64,000 nt of DNA from Solobacterium sp. (lineage in GTDB: Bacteria; Bacillota_I; Bacilli_A; Erysipelotrichales; Erysipelotrichaceae): the NCBI GenBank assembly GCA_017941735.1, contig JAGAVW010000007.1:1-64000 (forward strand), in the 5' to 3' direction. Positions within the stretch are counted from its first letter, which is position 1. Each line of letters begins with the position of its first letter. The notes beneath the pieces are model-generated. The model saw only the letters and a list, made by a program, of their open reading frames with translations, was not told the origin of the DNA and made no database searches. The position numbers were made by a program, and so were the translations under genes. Of this stretch, positions 1-8,331 are shown in pieces.

Positions 1-102
1 AGAATGGAAAACGTTAAATTTCTTGCCAATTATAACTTTTCCCCATCCTTCCTCTTTCCATAATCTGTAAATTTCTAATTTGTCTTCATAAGTTAATTTC
101 AT
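1..102 (-). CDS. IS3-family transposase OrfA-like N-terminus (partial)
   Basis: The first 34 residues, starting MKLTYEDKLEIYRLWKEEGW, match the start of the helix-turn-helix protein OrfA that binds the ends of IS3-group elements. In the family OrfA is usually fused to the DDE catalytic OrfB by programmed frameshifting. The reading frame runs off the left edge of the window. The start is supported by a strong Shine-Dalgarno about 8 bases upstream. Whether the full transposase is intact cannot be judged here. Confidence 0.65.
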   Translation of the reverse strand, partial: MKLTYEDKLEIYRLWKEEGWGKVIIGKKFNVFHS

Positions 103-150
103 AAGAAAAACCCCTCCATTAGGTTGTCCTAATTTTGGGGTCCAGTGCAG
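1..150 (-). mobile_element. IS3-type insertion sequence, left end (partial)
   Basis: The minus strand at about 150-128 reads TGCACTGGACCCCAAAATTAGG, the kind of C-run/A-run terminal repeat found on IS150-group IS3 elements. It is followed by a good ribosome site (ggagggg at about 108-115) and an OrfA-like start at 102. Only this end lies in the window, so the exact tip and any target duplication cannot be fixed. The element lies directly against the 3' end of the neighbouring aldolase gene. Confidence 0.65.
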
Positions 151-803
151 TCTTCGTTCTTTTTAATTTGGTCTGGATATTTCCATTCTTTAAAGTCTTG
201 TTCGGTGAAGATCTTTGGATCTTGGCCGTTATTGAGGGTAAGAATGTAGTAATAGATATGTGCGAGCTCTTCGATATAGTCTGCATTTTCATAGGCTTCA
301 TCTAAGTCTTTTCCTACCGCAATCGTGCCATGGCGTTCCATGAGCACAAGGTCAGATTTTTTCACGGTATTCGCAACACTTTCCGCAAGGTCTGTTGTGC
401 CAGGTAATTTGTATGGGGCAACAGGAATGGTTGCGTTATCGAGGTTAAAGACAAAGAGTTCAAAAATGAAAGCAGGAATTGGTTTGTTGAGACATGCGAA
501 GGCACTTGCCATGGTGCTATGGGTATGAACAATCGCATTGATATCAGGGCGCGCTTTATAGCACTCCAAATGCATTAAGCTTTCACTTGATGGTTTGCCA
601 CCTTCAATCACATTGAGATTTTCATCTAATACACAAACTTGATCCGCTGTTAAGACTTCACGGTCTACACCAGATGGGGTAATACAAACATAACCAGTTT
701 CTGGATCTTTTGCGGAAACGTTTCCAGCTTTGTGTTTACATAAGCCTGCACGTTGGGCTTGTTTCGCAATTCGTACGACATGTTCTTTGAGTTCTTCTAA
801 CAT
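129..803 (-). CDS. class II aldolase/epimerase (FucA/AraD family)
   Basis: A 224-residue class II (zinc) aldolase-family protein of the L-fuculose-phosphate aldolase / L-ribulose-5-phosphate 4-epimerase fold. Visible signatures are GNVS at 27-30, PSSE at 71-74 (Glu74 as catalytic acid/base in the FucA type), the zinc pair His93 and His95 in HTHS, and a third zinc His158 in RHG. Length is normal. It is the last gene of the minus-strand arm behind the kinase and SorC regulator, 14 bp after the regulator, so it probably splits or epimerises the phosphorylated sugar. Its last residues (CTGPQN and stop) are read from the adjoining IS end, so the native C-terminus appears replaced. The exact substrate is unknown. 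Confidence 0.85.
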   Translation of the reverse strand: MLEELKEHVVRIAKQAQRAGLCKHKAGNVSAKDPETGYVCITPSGVDREVLTADQVCVLDENLNVIEGGKPSSESLMHLECYKARPDINAIVHTHSTMASAFACLNKPIPAFIFELFVFNLDNATIPVAPYKLPGTTDLAESVANTVKKSDLVLMERHGTIAVGKDLDEAYENADYIEELAHIYYYILTLNNGQDPKIFTEQDFKEWKYPDQIKKNEDCTGPQN

Positions 804-817
804 AGTTTTCCTTCTTT

Positions 818-1855
818 CTACTTAGATAATTCTTCATGTAAGGCTAAGACTTGGGAAGCTGTCGCCACATTGGTAATCATGACGTTGATTAAGCCGCCAC
901 GTAAAGCACCTAATATGGGCTTCACTTTTTGATTTCCACAAGCGACTGCAACCGTAAATGAATTGGCCTTTACTTCATCAAAAGGCATTGTAATACATTT
1001 ATCGTTCCAATCACAAGGAATATAATTCCCGTTGATGTCATAATAGACGGCCATAATACAACCAACCGCACCTTTTTCCGCTAACTCTCTTGCGTGCGCT
1101 TCGGTTTGGTATTCCCGAATGATTTCTGCGGTTTGGAATCGTTTTTCATCAAAGGCACCGAGACCAGTTAATAAGATATTACAGCGCTTCATCATCTCAA
1201 ATACACTCACAACAGAAGGGTTTTGTAAGAGTTGACTACGCGCAAAGGCATTATCCATATAAAGTGGTGTATTTAAGAAATAACTTCTTCCCCCGGGAAA
1301 TACTTCCGCAATCCGATTGACAGAGTCACGCGATTCCACTGCTTGGTGGGCATTGGAACCTGAACCAACAATCTGTACAATCTCTAATTTACAAGGATGG
1401 ATGGGGGAGATCTTACGCGTCACTTTATTGACCGCATTCCCATTGGAGACACCGAGGACGATGCTTCCTTTTAATAAATTAGAAATATAGATACTCGCAA
1501 AGTCACTTACGATATCAAGGTTTTGGTCATATTCTTCATTGGAGAAACTAGAAATCACAATCGCATCACGAAGATGGAATTTTTCTTTTAAGGTATCTTC
1601 AATAGAAGGGACACGTTCTAATATCTTTTTTACCTTGATATCGACAATGCCAAGCTCTTTTGCTTGGGTAAGAATACGGGAAACTTTCGAACGCGAAAAA
1701 TAGAGTTGCTTAGCAATCTCTGACTGCAACATGTTTTGGTTGTAATACATGTCAGCGACTTGTGAAATAAAGGCATACTCTTGTAATGTCTTTGTATCTT
1801 TTTCGCTGGAGCTTATGGAAAGCTCTTCAATGTTTTTCTTTCTAGCCTTTTTCAA
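818..1855 (-). CDS. SorC-family sugar-responsive transcriptional regulator
   Basis: 345 residues. An N-terminal helix-turn-helix lies at about 43-62 (QSEIAKQLYFSRSKVSRIL), followed by the SorC sugar-phosphate-binding domain with a typical ILLTGLGAFDE-like segment near residue 217 and a GxLRGGL segment near the C-terminus. SorC/DeoR-type proteins are usually tetramers that sense a phosphorylated pathway intermediate. The start overlaps the kinase stop by four bases, so translation is probably coupled. It is the obvious candidate to bind the paired 14-bp words in the divergent spacer at 3372 and 3456. About 25 residues precede the HTH, longer than in many relatives. Confidence 0.88.
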   Translation of the reverse strand: MKKARKKNIEELSISSSEKDTKTLQEYAFISQVADMYYNQNMLQSEIAKQLYFSRSKVSRILTQAKELGIVDIKVKKILERVPSIEDTLKEKFHLRDAIVISSFSNEEYDQNLDIVSDFASIYISNLLKGSIVLGVSNGNAVNKVTRKISPIHPCKLEIVQIVGSGSNAHQAVESRDSVNRIAEVFPGGRSYFLNTPLYMDNAFARSQLLQNPSVVSVFEMMKRCNILLTGLGAFDEKRFQTAEIIREYQTEAHARELAEKGAVGCIMAVYYDINGNYIPCDWNDKCITMPFDEVKANSFTVAVACGNQKVKPILGALRGGLINVMITNVATASQVLALHEELSK

Positions 1856-3318
1856 TCGTTTAATACCTTATAGACCTTTTCTGTTTTTTCGTTATATGTT
1901 TGATAGAATGTATGATTCTCTTCATTTGGTTGATAAGAATAAATTTCAGATTCTTTCCGTACAGCTTCAAATGCTTCTTGGTAAGAAGGATAAAGCTTTA
2001 GGGCAACCGCCGCATTCATGAAGGCACCAATCGCCGTTGCTTGGGCATCACTATAGCGGTAGAGTTCTTTGCCGGTCATATCCGCGAGGACTTGGTTAAA
2101 GAAATCAGACTTCGTTAAGCCACCACCCACAAATACGCGATTTGCGTTTTGTGAAGCTTCGGGTAATGCTTGAATGCTCTTTGTGATTTCGGAAGCGATT
2201 CCTTCAAACATCGCACGTGCTAAATCACTACGTGTATTCGATAGATTTAAATTGGAGAAACTTGCGCGGGCATTGAGGTTCCAATCTCTTGTGCCACAAC
2301 CTTGGAATAATGGAACACAAACAATCCCATTTGCCCCAACGGGAGAAGAAGCAGCCAATTGGTTAAAGGTTTCAAAGTCTACATTTCCATCATGCCAAAG
2401 GTCTGGGAATAATTCTTTGATTAACCAGTTTAGTGCTGCTGCAGAAGCTAAGACATTGGATTCAACGGTATATTTATCTTTGATTGCGGAAACATTACAA
2501 ATCATAGAATGGTTATTTAAGTAGGGTTCATCAATTAAGGAAATGATGAAAGAACCAGTTCCACAATTGATCACTAAGGAAGAAGAATCGAGCTCACCCA
2601 GTCCTAAAGCACCATTTTGTTGGTCGCCACCAGAAGAGATGACGGGGATACCACTTTGGATACCCGTTTCTTTGGCGAAGGCTTCTGTCGTATAACCAAC
2701 AACACTACCCACATCAACAAGATCCGGTAACTTTTCTTTATCTAATGCGAAAAGCTCAATCATCTTGTCATCCCACTCTAATGTTTTAATATTCATTAAA
2801 GATGTACGACTTCCATAAGTACGATCACTTGTCCAAGCGCCACTCATATAGTGGATTAAGTAATCTGGTACGACAAGTGCTTTATATGCCTTTTGGTAAG
2901 CCTCAGGCATATTTTCTTTTAACCAAGTAATCTTTGAAGCAGTAAAGACGGCGTTAATGTTTGCGCCAGTTGTGTTATAAACTTCATCATTCGCATAAGC
3001 AATACGCTCGCAGATTTCCTTGTTGCGCGTATCTTGCCACATGATGAAGTTGGATAAAGCATTTCCTTCTTCATCAAAAAGGGCAGGGGCACTACGGAAA
3101 GCTGTGACACTAATCGCATCAATACTTCCATATTTTTTTACATCCGAAACAATTTCAACTAAGGCATTACGGAAGGTTTCTGCGCTTTGTTCAATGTATT
3201 CACCCACAAAGATCAAAGGGGTCAATACACTCTTAATGCCTAAAACGGAACCGCTTTCATCGTAAAGAATTCCGCGGATGCTGGTGGTACCTACATCAAT
3301 TGATAATATGTTTGTCAT
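1852..3318 (-). CDS. FGGY-family carbohydrate kinase
   Basis: 488 residues, full length for a xylulokinase/gluconokinase-type kinase. The ATPase-fold phosphate-1 motif DVGTTSIRG is at residues 8-16. SSGGDQQNGALG near 232 and NCGTGSF near 256 form the second phosphate region and the adenosine-side glycine motif FVGGGLTKS lies near 400. It transfers phosphate from ATP to a free sugar, sugar alcohol or sugar acid in the cytoplasm. It heads the minus arm opposite an ABC importer, which delivers unphosphorylated substrate, so it probably makes the first phosphorylated intermediate. Ribosome site AGAGG precedes the ATG. The substrate cannot be read from sequence alone. Confidence 0.9.
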   Translation of the reverse strand: MTNILSIDVGTTSIRGILYDESGSVLGIKSVLTPLIFVGEYIEQSAETFRNALVEIVSDVKKYGSIDAISVTAFRSAPALFDEEGNALSNFIMWQDTRNKEICERIAYANDEVYNTTGANINAVFTASKITWLKENMPEAYQKAYKALVVPDYLIHYMSGAWTSDRTYGSRTSLMNIKTLEWDDKMIELFALDKEKLPDLVDVGSVVGYTTEAFAKETGIQSGIPVISSGGDQQNGALGLGELDSSSLVINCGTGSFIISLIDEPYLNNHSMICNVSAIKDKYTVESNVLASAAALNWLIKELFPDLWHDGNVDFETFNQLAASSPVGANGIVCVPLFQGCGTRDWNLNARASFSNLNLSNTRSDLARAMFEGIASEITKSIQALPEASQNANRVFVGGGLTKSDFFNQVLADMTGKELYRYSDAQATAIGAFMNAAVALKLYPSYQEAFEAVRKESEIYSYQPNEENHTFYQTYNEKTEKVYKVLND

Positions 3319-3342
3319 AGTTATAAACCTCTAATTAATTTC

Positions 3343-3371
3343 AAAATACCATGTATAAAACAATTGTGCAA
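3343..3371 (-). promoter_or_regulatory. candidate promoter of the kinase-regulator-aldolase arm
   Basis: On the minus strand a -35 TTGCAC (3371-3366) is followed after 17 bases by a -10 TATTTT (3348-3343), 25 bases ahead of the kinase start. The -35 box coincides with the left arm of the first operator-like inverted repeat, which would allow the regulator to block RNA polymerase directly. Confidence 0.5.
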
Positions 3372-3386
3372 TGAAATTATGTGCAC
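3366..3386. promoter_or_regulatory. candidate SorC operator 1
   Basis: Inverted repeat GTGCA-N11-TGCAC. It contains the 14-base word TGAAATTATGTGCA at 3372-3385, which recurs exactly at 3456-3469. It sits between divergent sugar-catabolic arms, one of which encodes a SorC regulator. Assignment to SorC is by context. Confidence 0.55.
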
Positions 3387-3445
3387 TTTTTGTGAGAATA
3401 CTTTGTGAAAAACTGACATTATTTGACAAAATTTACCAAATCCTA

Positions 3446-3469
3446 GCACAAAACGTGAAATTATGTGCA
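3446..3469. promoter_or_regulatory. candidate SorC operator 2
   Basis: Inverted repeat GCACA-N13-TGTGC containing the second exact copy of TGAAATTATGTGCA (3456-3469). The two copies are 84 bp apart, close to eight helical turns, which would suit a DNA loop held by a tetrameric regulator. It lies just upstream of the plus-strand -35 box. Confidence 0.55.
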
Positions 3470-3484
3470 AAATGAGAAATTTTG

Positions 3485-3514
3485 TTGACACTGGTATTTT
3501 TCATATGTTACGTT
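3485..3514 (+). promoter_or_regulatory. candidate promoter of the ABC/catabolic operon
   Basis: A consensus -35 TTGACA at 3485-3490 is followed after 18 bases by TACGTT (3509-3514), a weak -10. An alternative TATGTT at 3504 is too close. A weak -10 fits a promoter that needs an activator or is tightly controlled. The cre site begins 13 bases downstream. Confidence 0.45.
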
Positions 3515-3526
3515 CCTGGTAAGAGA

Positions 3527-3540
3527 TGTAAGCGCATTCA
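3527..3540. promoter_or_regulatory. CcpA catabolite-response element (cre)
   Basis: TGTAAGCGCATTCA fits the cre consensus TGNAARCGNWWWCA at every fixed position. It lies just past the predicted transcription start and upstream of the binding-protein ribosome site, a position at which CcpA usually represses. Glucose repression of the catabolic operon is therefore expected. Confidence 0.75.
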
Positions 3541-3574
3541 CTGAATGTGGCTTAGGAGGAAAGGAAAAATTAAA

Positions 3575-4666
3575 ATGAAAAAAATTTCTAACATCTTACT
3601 TGCCGGATTCATGGCTATGAGTCTGGTAGCTTGTGGCGGTGCAGCAAATGCTGCAAATGAAGCAAATGCAACCACAGCACAAGCTGCTACAACAGAAGCA
3701 GCTCCAGCAGCAGAAGCAGCAGCTCCAGCAGCAGCAGCTTCCGCAGAATCCATTGGCTTTAAGGACAGAGCAAAAAATCCTTACACTGATGAATTGAAGA
3801 TTGCTTGGGTACCAACCAATGCTTCGGAAGCAAATGGTACAGCATGGGGCCAAGGTATTGCTGAAGAATTAGCTTATTGGCCAAACATCACATTTAACAT
3901 TTTCGATCCAAAGAGTGAAGCAGAAGAAGAAGCAAAGATTGTTTCTGACTTAGTTGCACAAGGTTATGATGGCATTCTCATGCAAACCGTTAACCCTGAC
4001 GTATTATCCGCTCCAGTACGTGAAGCTGAAGAAGCTGGTATTCCAGTTGTATGCGTTAACATGGGTACAACCGAACCACACGCTGCTCTTGTTTCTATGA
4101 CCGACTATGAAGCTGGTCAAGTAATTGCTGAAAGAATTGCTGAAGGACTTGGTGGAAAAGGTAACGTTGTTGTTATCCAAGCTAAAGTTGGTGCAGCACG
4201 TGGTGTCCGTCTAGAAGATGGTTTCCAAGCAGCTATTGCTAAATATCCAGACATCAAGATTCTTGATGAACAACCAGCTGACTGGAACATGGAAAAAGCA
4301 CAAAACTTAATGAATGACTTCTTAACAAAATATGGTGATGATATTGATGCAGTATTCGCACACAATGACCAAATGGCAGAAGGTGCTGGTATGGCTGTAG
4401 CTAACGCTGGTAAGAAGGGCGATATCATTATCTGGGGTGCTAACGGTGAATCCAAAGCTCTCGAATACATTGAACAAGGACTCATTACAGGTACTGTTTA
4501 TACCAACTGTAAAGATCAAGGTAAGACAGCTGCTCGTATCCTTCTCATGTATCTCAACTCCAACATTGATACAAGCACATTCACAAAGACTCCAGTTACA
4601 AAGATGCCTCCAATCACGGTTGATGCAAGTAATGTAGACACCATCACACCTGATATGCGTTGGTAA
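3575..4666 (+). CDS. sugar ABC transporter substrate-binding lipoprotein (RbsB type)
   Basis: 363 residues from the ATG at 3575, chosen because AGGAGGAAAGG lies just upstream and the protein then begins with a clean lipoprotein signal ending LVAC (lipidated Cys20). After an Ala/Glu-rich linker (about residues 21-60) comes a periplasmic-binding-protein type I fold (IAWVPTNASEANG; later VFAHNDQMAEG and IIWGANGESKAL), as in ribose/galactose binding proteins. It captures the substrate outside the membrane and hands it to the permeases encoded next. It is first in the plus arm, and a hairpin after it may raise its expression relative to the membrane subunits. Confidence 0.92.
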   Translation: MKKISNILLAGFMAMSLVACGGAANAANEANATTAQAATTEAAPAAEAAAPAAAASAESIGFKDRAKNPYTDELKIAWVPTNASEANGTAWGQGIAEELAYWPNITFNIFDPKSEAEEEAKIVSDLVAQGYDGILMQTVNPDVLSAPVREAEEAGIPVVCVNMGTTEPHAALVSMTDYEAGQVIAERIAEGLGGKGNVVVIQAKVGAARGVRLEDGFQAAIAKYPDIKILDEQPADWNMEKAQNLMNDFLTKYGDDIDAVFAHNDQMAEGAGMAVANAGKKGDIIIWGANGESKALEYIEQGLITGTVYTNCKDQGKTAARILLMYLNSNIDTSTFTKTPVTKMPPITVDASNVDTITPDMRW

Positions 4667-4698
4667 GTTTCAGAACATAATTTAAATTCATTACAAGA

Positions 4699-4735
4699 AT
4701 CGGGCCGGGTGGGTTATCGCCCAGCCCGATTTTCT
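4699..4735 (+). terminator. attenuator/terminator hairpin after the binding-protein gene
   Basis: ATCGGGC at 4699-4705 pairs with GCCCGAT at 4724-4730, with an inner TGGG/CCCA pairing, followed by TTTTCTT. It stands between the binding protein and the permease, where a partial stop would give excess binding protein. Confidence 0.75.
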
Positions 4736-4759
4736 TAAACAAAGTTAGGAGATTAATTC

Positions 4760-5770
4760 ATGAAACAAATGAGACAAGAAACAATTCGCCGGATTATCTC
4801 TTTGGTCTTACTGGTTGTTTTAACAATAATCTTTACCTTAACGACAGACACGTTCTTATCTTGGGATAATATCACCTCGATGTTACGTGAAGCTGCGTTT
4901 ATTGGTATTATCGCAATCGGTATTACACTATGTATTATTACAGGAGGTAACAACCTTTCCGGTGGTCTTGCATTAGGTATGGTTTGTATGGTGTTTGCAC
5001 ACTTATATCACTATACAAGCATGTCCTTGTTAGGAATCGTATTAGTTTGTTTGGCTGCCGGCTTAATATCAGGCGTATTTAATGGATTTGTAGTTTCCGT
5101 ATTACAAATCAATGACTTTATCGCAACCCTTTCAACAGGTATGATTTTCCAAGGAATCACCTATATTCTTGCAGTACGTAACCAATATGGATCTATCACT
5201 TCTGAGATGATTAAAAATCCAACCATCCAATCGCTTGGTGGAAAATTCTCAAATGGTATTTATTATGTCACGATCGCATGGCTTATCATGACTCTAATCG
5301 CACAAATCCTTTTGAAGAAAACCAAGATTGGTACTTATATTTATGCGATGGGTTCGAAACGTACCTCTGCAGAATATTCTGGTATTAGCTTTATCAAAAT
5401 TAAGATGACCGTCTTTATCATTGCGGGCTTCTGTTCCTTTGTAGGCGCAATGTTCATGTTAGGAAGAATGGGTACCTGTGATGTTGAAACCGGTGCTGCA
5501 TTATCCTTACAGGCAGTCTCTGCATCCGTTATTGGTGGTGCGGTTTTCTCAGGTGGTCGAGGCGATATGATCGGTACACTCATCGGTGTATTGTTTATGC
5601 AAGTATTACGTAATGGCGTCTTGAAGTTCAACATGACGACTGCACAACAAGCAATCATCAGTGGTATCATCATTGTCTTAATGCTTGTATTCGATGCTTA
5701 TTACAATGAATTCATGCAGAAACGAGCAACACGTGCAGCTGCAATTGCGCGTGAAAAAGAGGGCAGGTAA
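4760..5770 (+). CDS. sugar ABC transporter permease 1 (RbsC type)
   Basis: 336-residue polytopic membrane protein of the branched-chain/ribose permease family, with about eight to ten hydrophobic helices. A conserved region GSKRTSAEYSGISFIKIKMTVF (about 199-220) is the cytoplasmic loop that contacts the ATPase in this family, followed by ASVIGGAVFSGGRGDMIGT. A second, different permease follows the ATPase, so the importer is probably a heterodimeric channel. Ribosome site TTAGGAG precedes the ATG. Six bases separate it from the ATPase gene. Confidence 0.9.
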   Translation: MKQMRQETIRRIISLVLLVVLTIIFTLTTDTFLSWDNITSMLREAAFIGIIAIGITLCIITGGNNLSGGLALGMVCMVFAHLYHYTSMSLLGIVLVCLAAGLISGVFNGFVVSVLQINDFIATLSTGMIFQGITYILAVRNQYGSITSEMIKNPTIQSLGGKFSNGIYYVTIAWLIMTLIAQILLKKTKIGTYIYAMGSKRTSAEYSGISFIKIKMTVFIIAGFCSFVGAMFMLGRMGTCDVETGAALSLQAVSASVIGGAVFSGGRGDMIGTLIGVLFMQVLRNGVLKFNMTTAQQAIISGIIIVLMLVFDAYYNEFMQKRATRAAAIAREKEGR

Positions 5771-5775
5771 ACGAC

Positions 5776-7293
5776 ATGAGTGAAAAAAGAGAAGTTTTAT
5801 TTGAGATGAAGAATATTGAAAAAATATTCTCTCACGTACATGCCTTAGATCATGTTAATTTCGATGTTCGTAAAGGTGAAGTTCATGCACTACTTGGTGA
5901 AAACGGAGCAGGAAAATCGACATTGATTAAGATTTTAACCGGTGTTTATAAAAAAGACGGCGGTCAAATCTTTATGGATGGTAAAGAGATTGAAATCAAC
6001 TCCCGTGAAGATGCAGCAAACGCTGGTATTGCGGTTATCTTCCAAGAACTTTCCTTGATTCCTACGCTTTCGGTATATCAAAACATTTTATTAGGGAAAG
6101 AGATTAGTAAGTTCGGATTTATTTCGGATCGCGCAGAAAAGAAACAAATTCAAGACCTAATCGACAATTATGGATTCCCAGTTAAAGCAACTGATATTGT
6201 GGAAACACTAAGTGTTGCGCAAAAACAAATGGTCGAAATTTTGAAAGCTTTAGCAACCGATGCGAAACTCATCATCATGGATGAGCCAACCGCTTCCCTT
6301 TCCTCAAGAGAATCGGAATTGCTATTCAAAATTATCAATCAATTAAGAGAAAAAGAAGTTTCCATCATCTATATTTCTCACCGTCTAGAAGAAGTCTTCA
6401 ACCTTTCTGACCGTATCACAATCTTACGTGATGGTAAGAATGCAGGTGTCATTGAGAAAGAAGACATCGTTCCTTCGGAAGTCGTAAAGATGATGATTGG
6501 TAAAGAAGTAAGTGAATCCACTGCTTCGCGTGAATTAAAAACAAGTAATGCCGAGAATGTGTTAGAAGTTAAGAATTTAACGCATCTTGGTTACTTCAAC
6601 GATGTAAGCTTTGAAGTGAAAAAAGGCGAAGTTCTTGTTCTAACTGGACTTGTTGGTTCTGGACGTACGGAAGTCGTTCGTTCTATCTATGGTGCAGATC
6701 CTTACGATAGCGGTGAAATTCTATTTGAAGGAAAACCAATTAAACCTACGGTAAGAAGAAGTGTTGCAAATGGTTTTGGTTTAATCCCAGAAGATCGTCG
6801 TACCCAAGGATTCTCTCCACTTCTTTCCGTAACAAAGAATGTCGCTTTGACAAACTATGACAAGCTTGCAAAGAGTGGCTTTGTTAAGAAAGCAGATGAA
6901 GATGAGATTGGTAAGAAGGCTGTTTCATTAACCGACTTACGCCCAGCAAATCCAAATGTAAGAGTAGGCGATCTCTCCGGTGGTAACCAACAAAAAGCCG
7001 TTTTAGGTAAATGGTTAACACGTGACTTGAAAGTCATTCTCATCGATGAACCAACCGTCGGTATCGACATTGGTGCGAAAGATGAAATTTATAACATCAT
7101 TGAAGGCTTAGCACAACAAGGCGTTGCGGTATTAATGGTTTCTTCTGATATTGCGGAAGTACTACACGTTGCACACCGTATCCTCGTTATGCGTGAAGGT
7201 CGTATCATCAAAGAATTCAATGATGGCGTCGCAACGCAAGAAGACATCTTGCTAGCAAGCTCTGGTTTTGTTGAGAATCAGGAGGTAGCTTAA
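5776..7293 (+). CDS. sugar ABC transporter ATP-binding protein, tandem NBD (RbsA type)
   Basis: 505 residues with two fused ATPase domains. The first has Walker A GENGAGKS at 41-48, a family-variant signature (LSVAQKQMVEIL near 148) and Walker B LIIMDEP. The second has a degenerate P-loop GLVGSGRTE near 291, the signature LSGGNQQKAVLGKWL and ILIDEPTVGID. One consensus and one degenerate site is normal for RbsA/MglA proteins. It powers uptake through the two flanking permeases. It starts 5 bp after permease 1 and ends 1 bp before permease 2. Confidence 0.93.
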   Translation: MSEKREVLFEMKNIEKIFSHVHALDHVNFDVRKGEVHALLGENGAGKSTLIKILTGVYKKDGGQIFMDGKEIEINSREDAANAGIAVIFQELSLIPTLSVYQNILLGKEISKFGFISDRAEKKQIQDLIDNYGFPVKATDIVETLSVAQKQMVEILKALATDAKLIIMDEPTASLSSRESELLFKIINQLREKEVSIIYISHRLEEVFNLSDRITILRDGKNAGVIEKEDIVPSEVVKMMIGKEVSESTASRELKTSNAENVLEVKNLTHLGYFNDVSFEVKKGEVLVLTGLVGSGRTEVVRSIYGADPYDSGEILFEGKPIKPTVRRSVANGFGLIPEDRRTQGFSPLLSVTKNVALTNYDKLAKSGFVKKADEDEIGKKAVSLTDLRPANPNVRVGDLSGGNQQKAVLGKWLTRDLKVILIDEPTVGIDIGAKDEIYNIIEGLAQQGVAVLMVSSDIAEVLHVAHRILVMREGRIIKEFNDGVATQEDILLASSGFVENQEVA

Positions 7294-7294
7294 T

Positions 7295-8311
7295 ATGAGT
7301 GAAATGACGAAAAAGAATCCGGTATTAAAAATCCTTTTAGGAAATAGCCGATTAATCGTTCTGTTAATTATGGTTGTGGTATTCACACTCTTAACAGGCG
7401 GAAAATTCTTCAGTTATAAGAACCTAGTCAATATCCTCTATGCCGTTTCTTTATACGGTATCATGATTACCGGTGCGAGTTTTGCGGTATTGCTTGGTGG
7501 TATTGACCGTACCGTTTCGGGTAATGCGGCTTTATCAGGCGCAATCGTAGCAATGACCATTCTAAATCGTGGTGTTGGCGGTGGGAATGTTGCCCTAGCA
7601 ATCTTCCTAGGCCTTGGAGCTGGTGCGCTGAGTGGATTGATTCACGGTTTGATTCTCTCACGCTTTAACATTCCAGCATTCCTCTTAACGCTTGCTACAA
7701 ACGAAGTCTTATACGGAATTGTGCAATATGTTACAGGAAACCAATTAATCTATATCCGTGATTGTGCACTTATGGATTATATCGGTCAAGTACGTTGGCT
7801 CGGTATTCCAATCCCTGTGTATATCATGATTGTGTGCGTTATCATCAGTTATATCGTGTTGAATCATACGGTTTATGGACGCCAAGTTTATAGTGTTGGT
7901 GGAAACCGTATATCTTCTGAATTATCTGGTGTACCTGCACGTAGAGATATCTTAATTGCATATATCGTTTCCGGTATTACAGGTGCGTTAGCTGGTTTCG
8001 TATTATCCAGTATGAACCAACAAGCTTCCTCCACACAGGCGAAGAACTACGAAAACGATGTCTTAGCGGCAATCGTTGTCGGTGGTGTCTCCATGCGTGG
8101 TGGTGCTGGTACCATTCAAGGCGCAATTCTTGGTGCATTCTTAATTGGTGTCATCGGGAATGGTATGACCTTAATTGGAATCGATGCGATTTACCACAAT
8201 ATGATTAAAGGTTTAATCATTATCTTTGCGATTTCCATCGATATGGCAAGTGTTCCTGGAACACCACTTAATAACTTCTTCCGCAGATTTAAACAGAAAA
8301 AAACTGCGTAA
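7295..8311 (+). CDS. sugar ABC transporter permease 2 (RbsC type)
   Basis: 338-residue RbsC-family membrane protein, distinct in sequence from the first permease. Family landmarks are GGNRISSELSGVPARRDI in the cytoplasmic loop and AAIVVGGVSMRGGAGTIQG, with further helices to the C-terminus. With the tandem ATPase and the lipoprotein it completes a CUT2-type importer. The ribosome site AGGAGGTAG lies within the last codons of the ATPase gene, so translation is likely coupled. Confidence 0.9.
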   Translation: MSEMTKKNPVLKILLGNSRLIVLLIMVVVFTLLTGGKFFSYKNLVNILYAVSLYGIMITGASFAVLLGGIDRTVSGNAALSGAIVAMTILNRGVGGGNVALAIFLGLGAGALSGLIHGLILSRFNIPAFLLTLATNEVLYGIVQYVTGNQLIYIRDCALMDYIGQVRWLGIPIPVYIMIVCVIISYIVLNHTVYGRQVYSVGGNRISSELSGVPARRDILIAYIVSGITGALAGFVLSSMNQQASSTQAKNYENDVLAAIVVGGVSMRGGAGTIQGAILGAFLIGVIGNGMTLIGIDAIYHNMIKGLIIIFAISIDMASVPGTPLNNFFRRFKQKKTA

Positions 8312-8331
8312 ACAGAAAGGAAAAATGATAT

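Noticed and set aside
3538-3753. Alanine-rich reverse reading frame opposite the binding-protein signal region
   Set aside because: A mirror of the GCA-rich linker; no ribosome site and the sense protein has a complete signal and fold.
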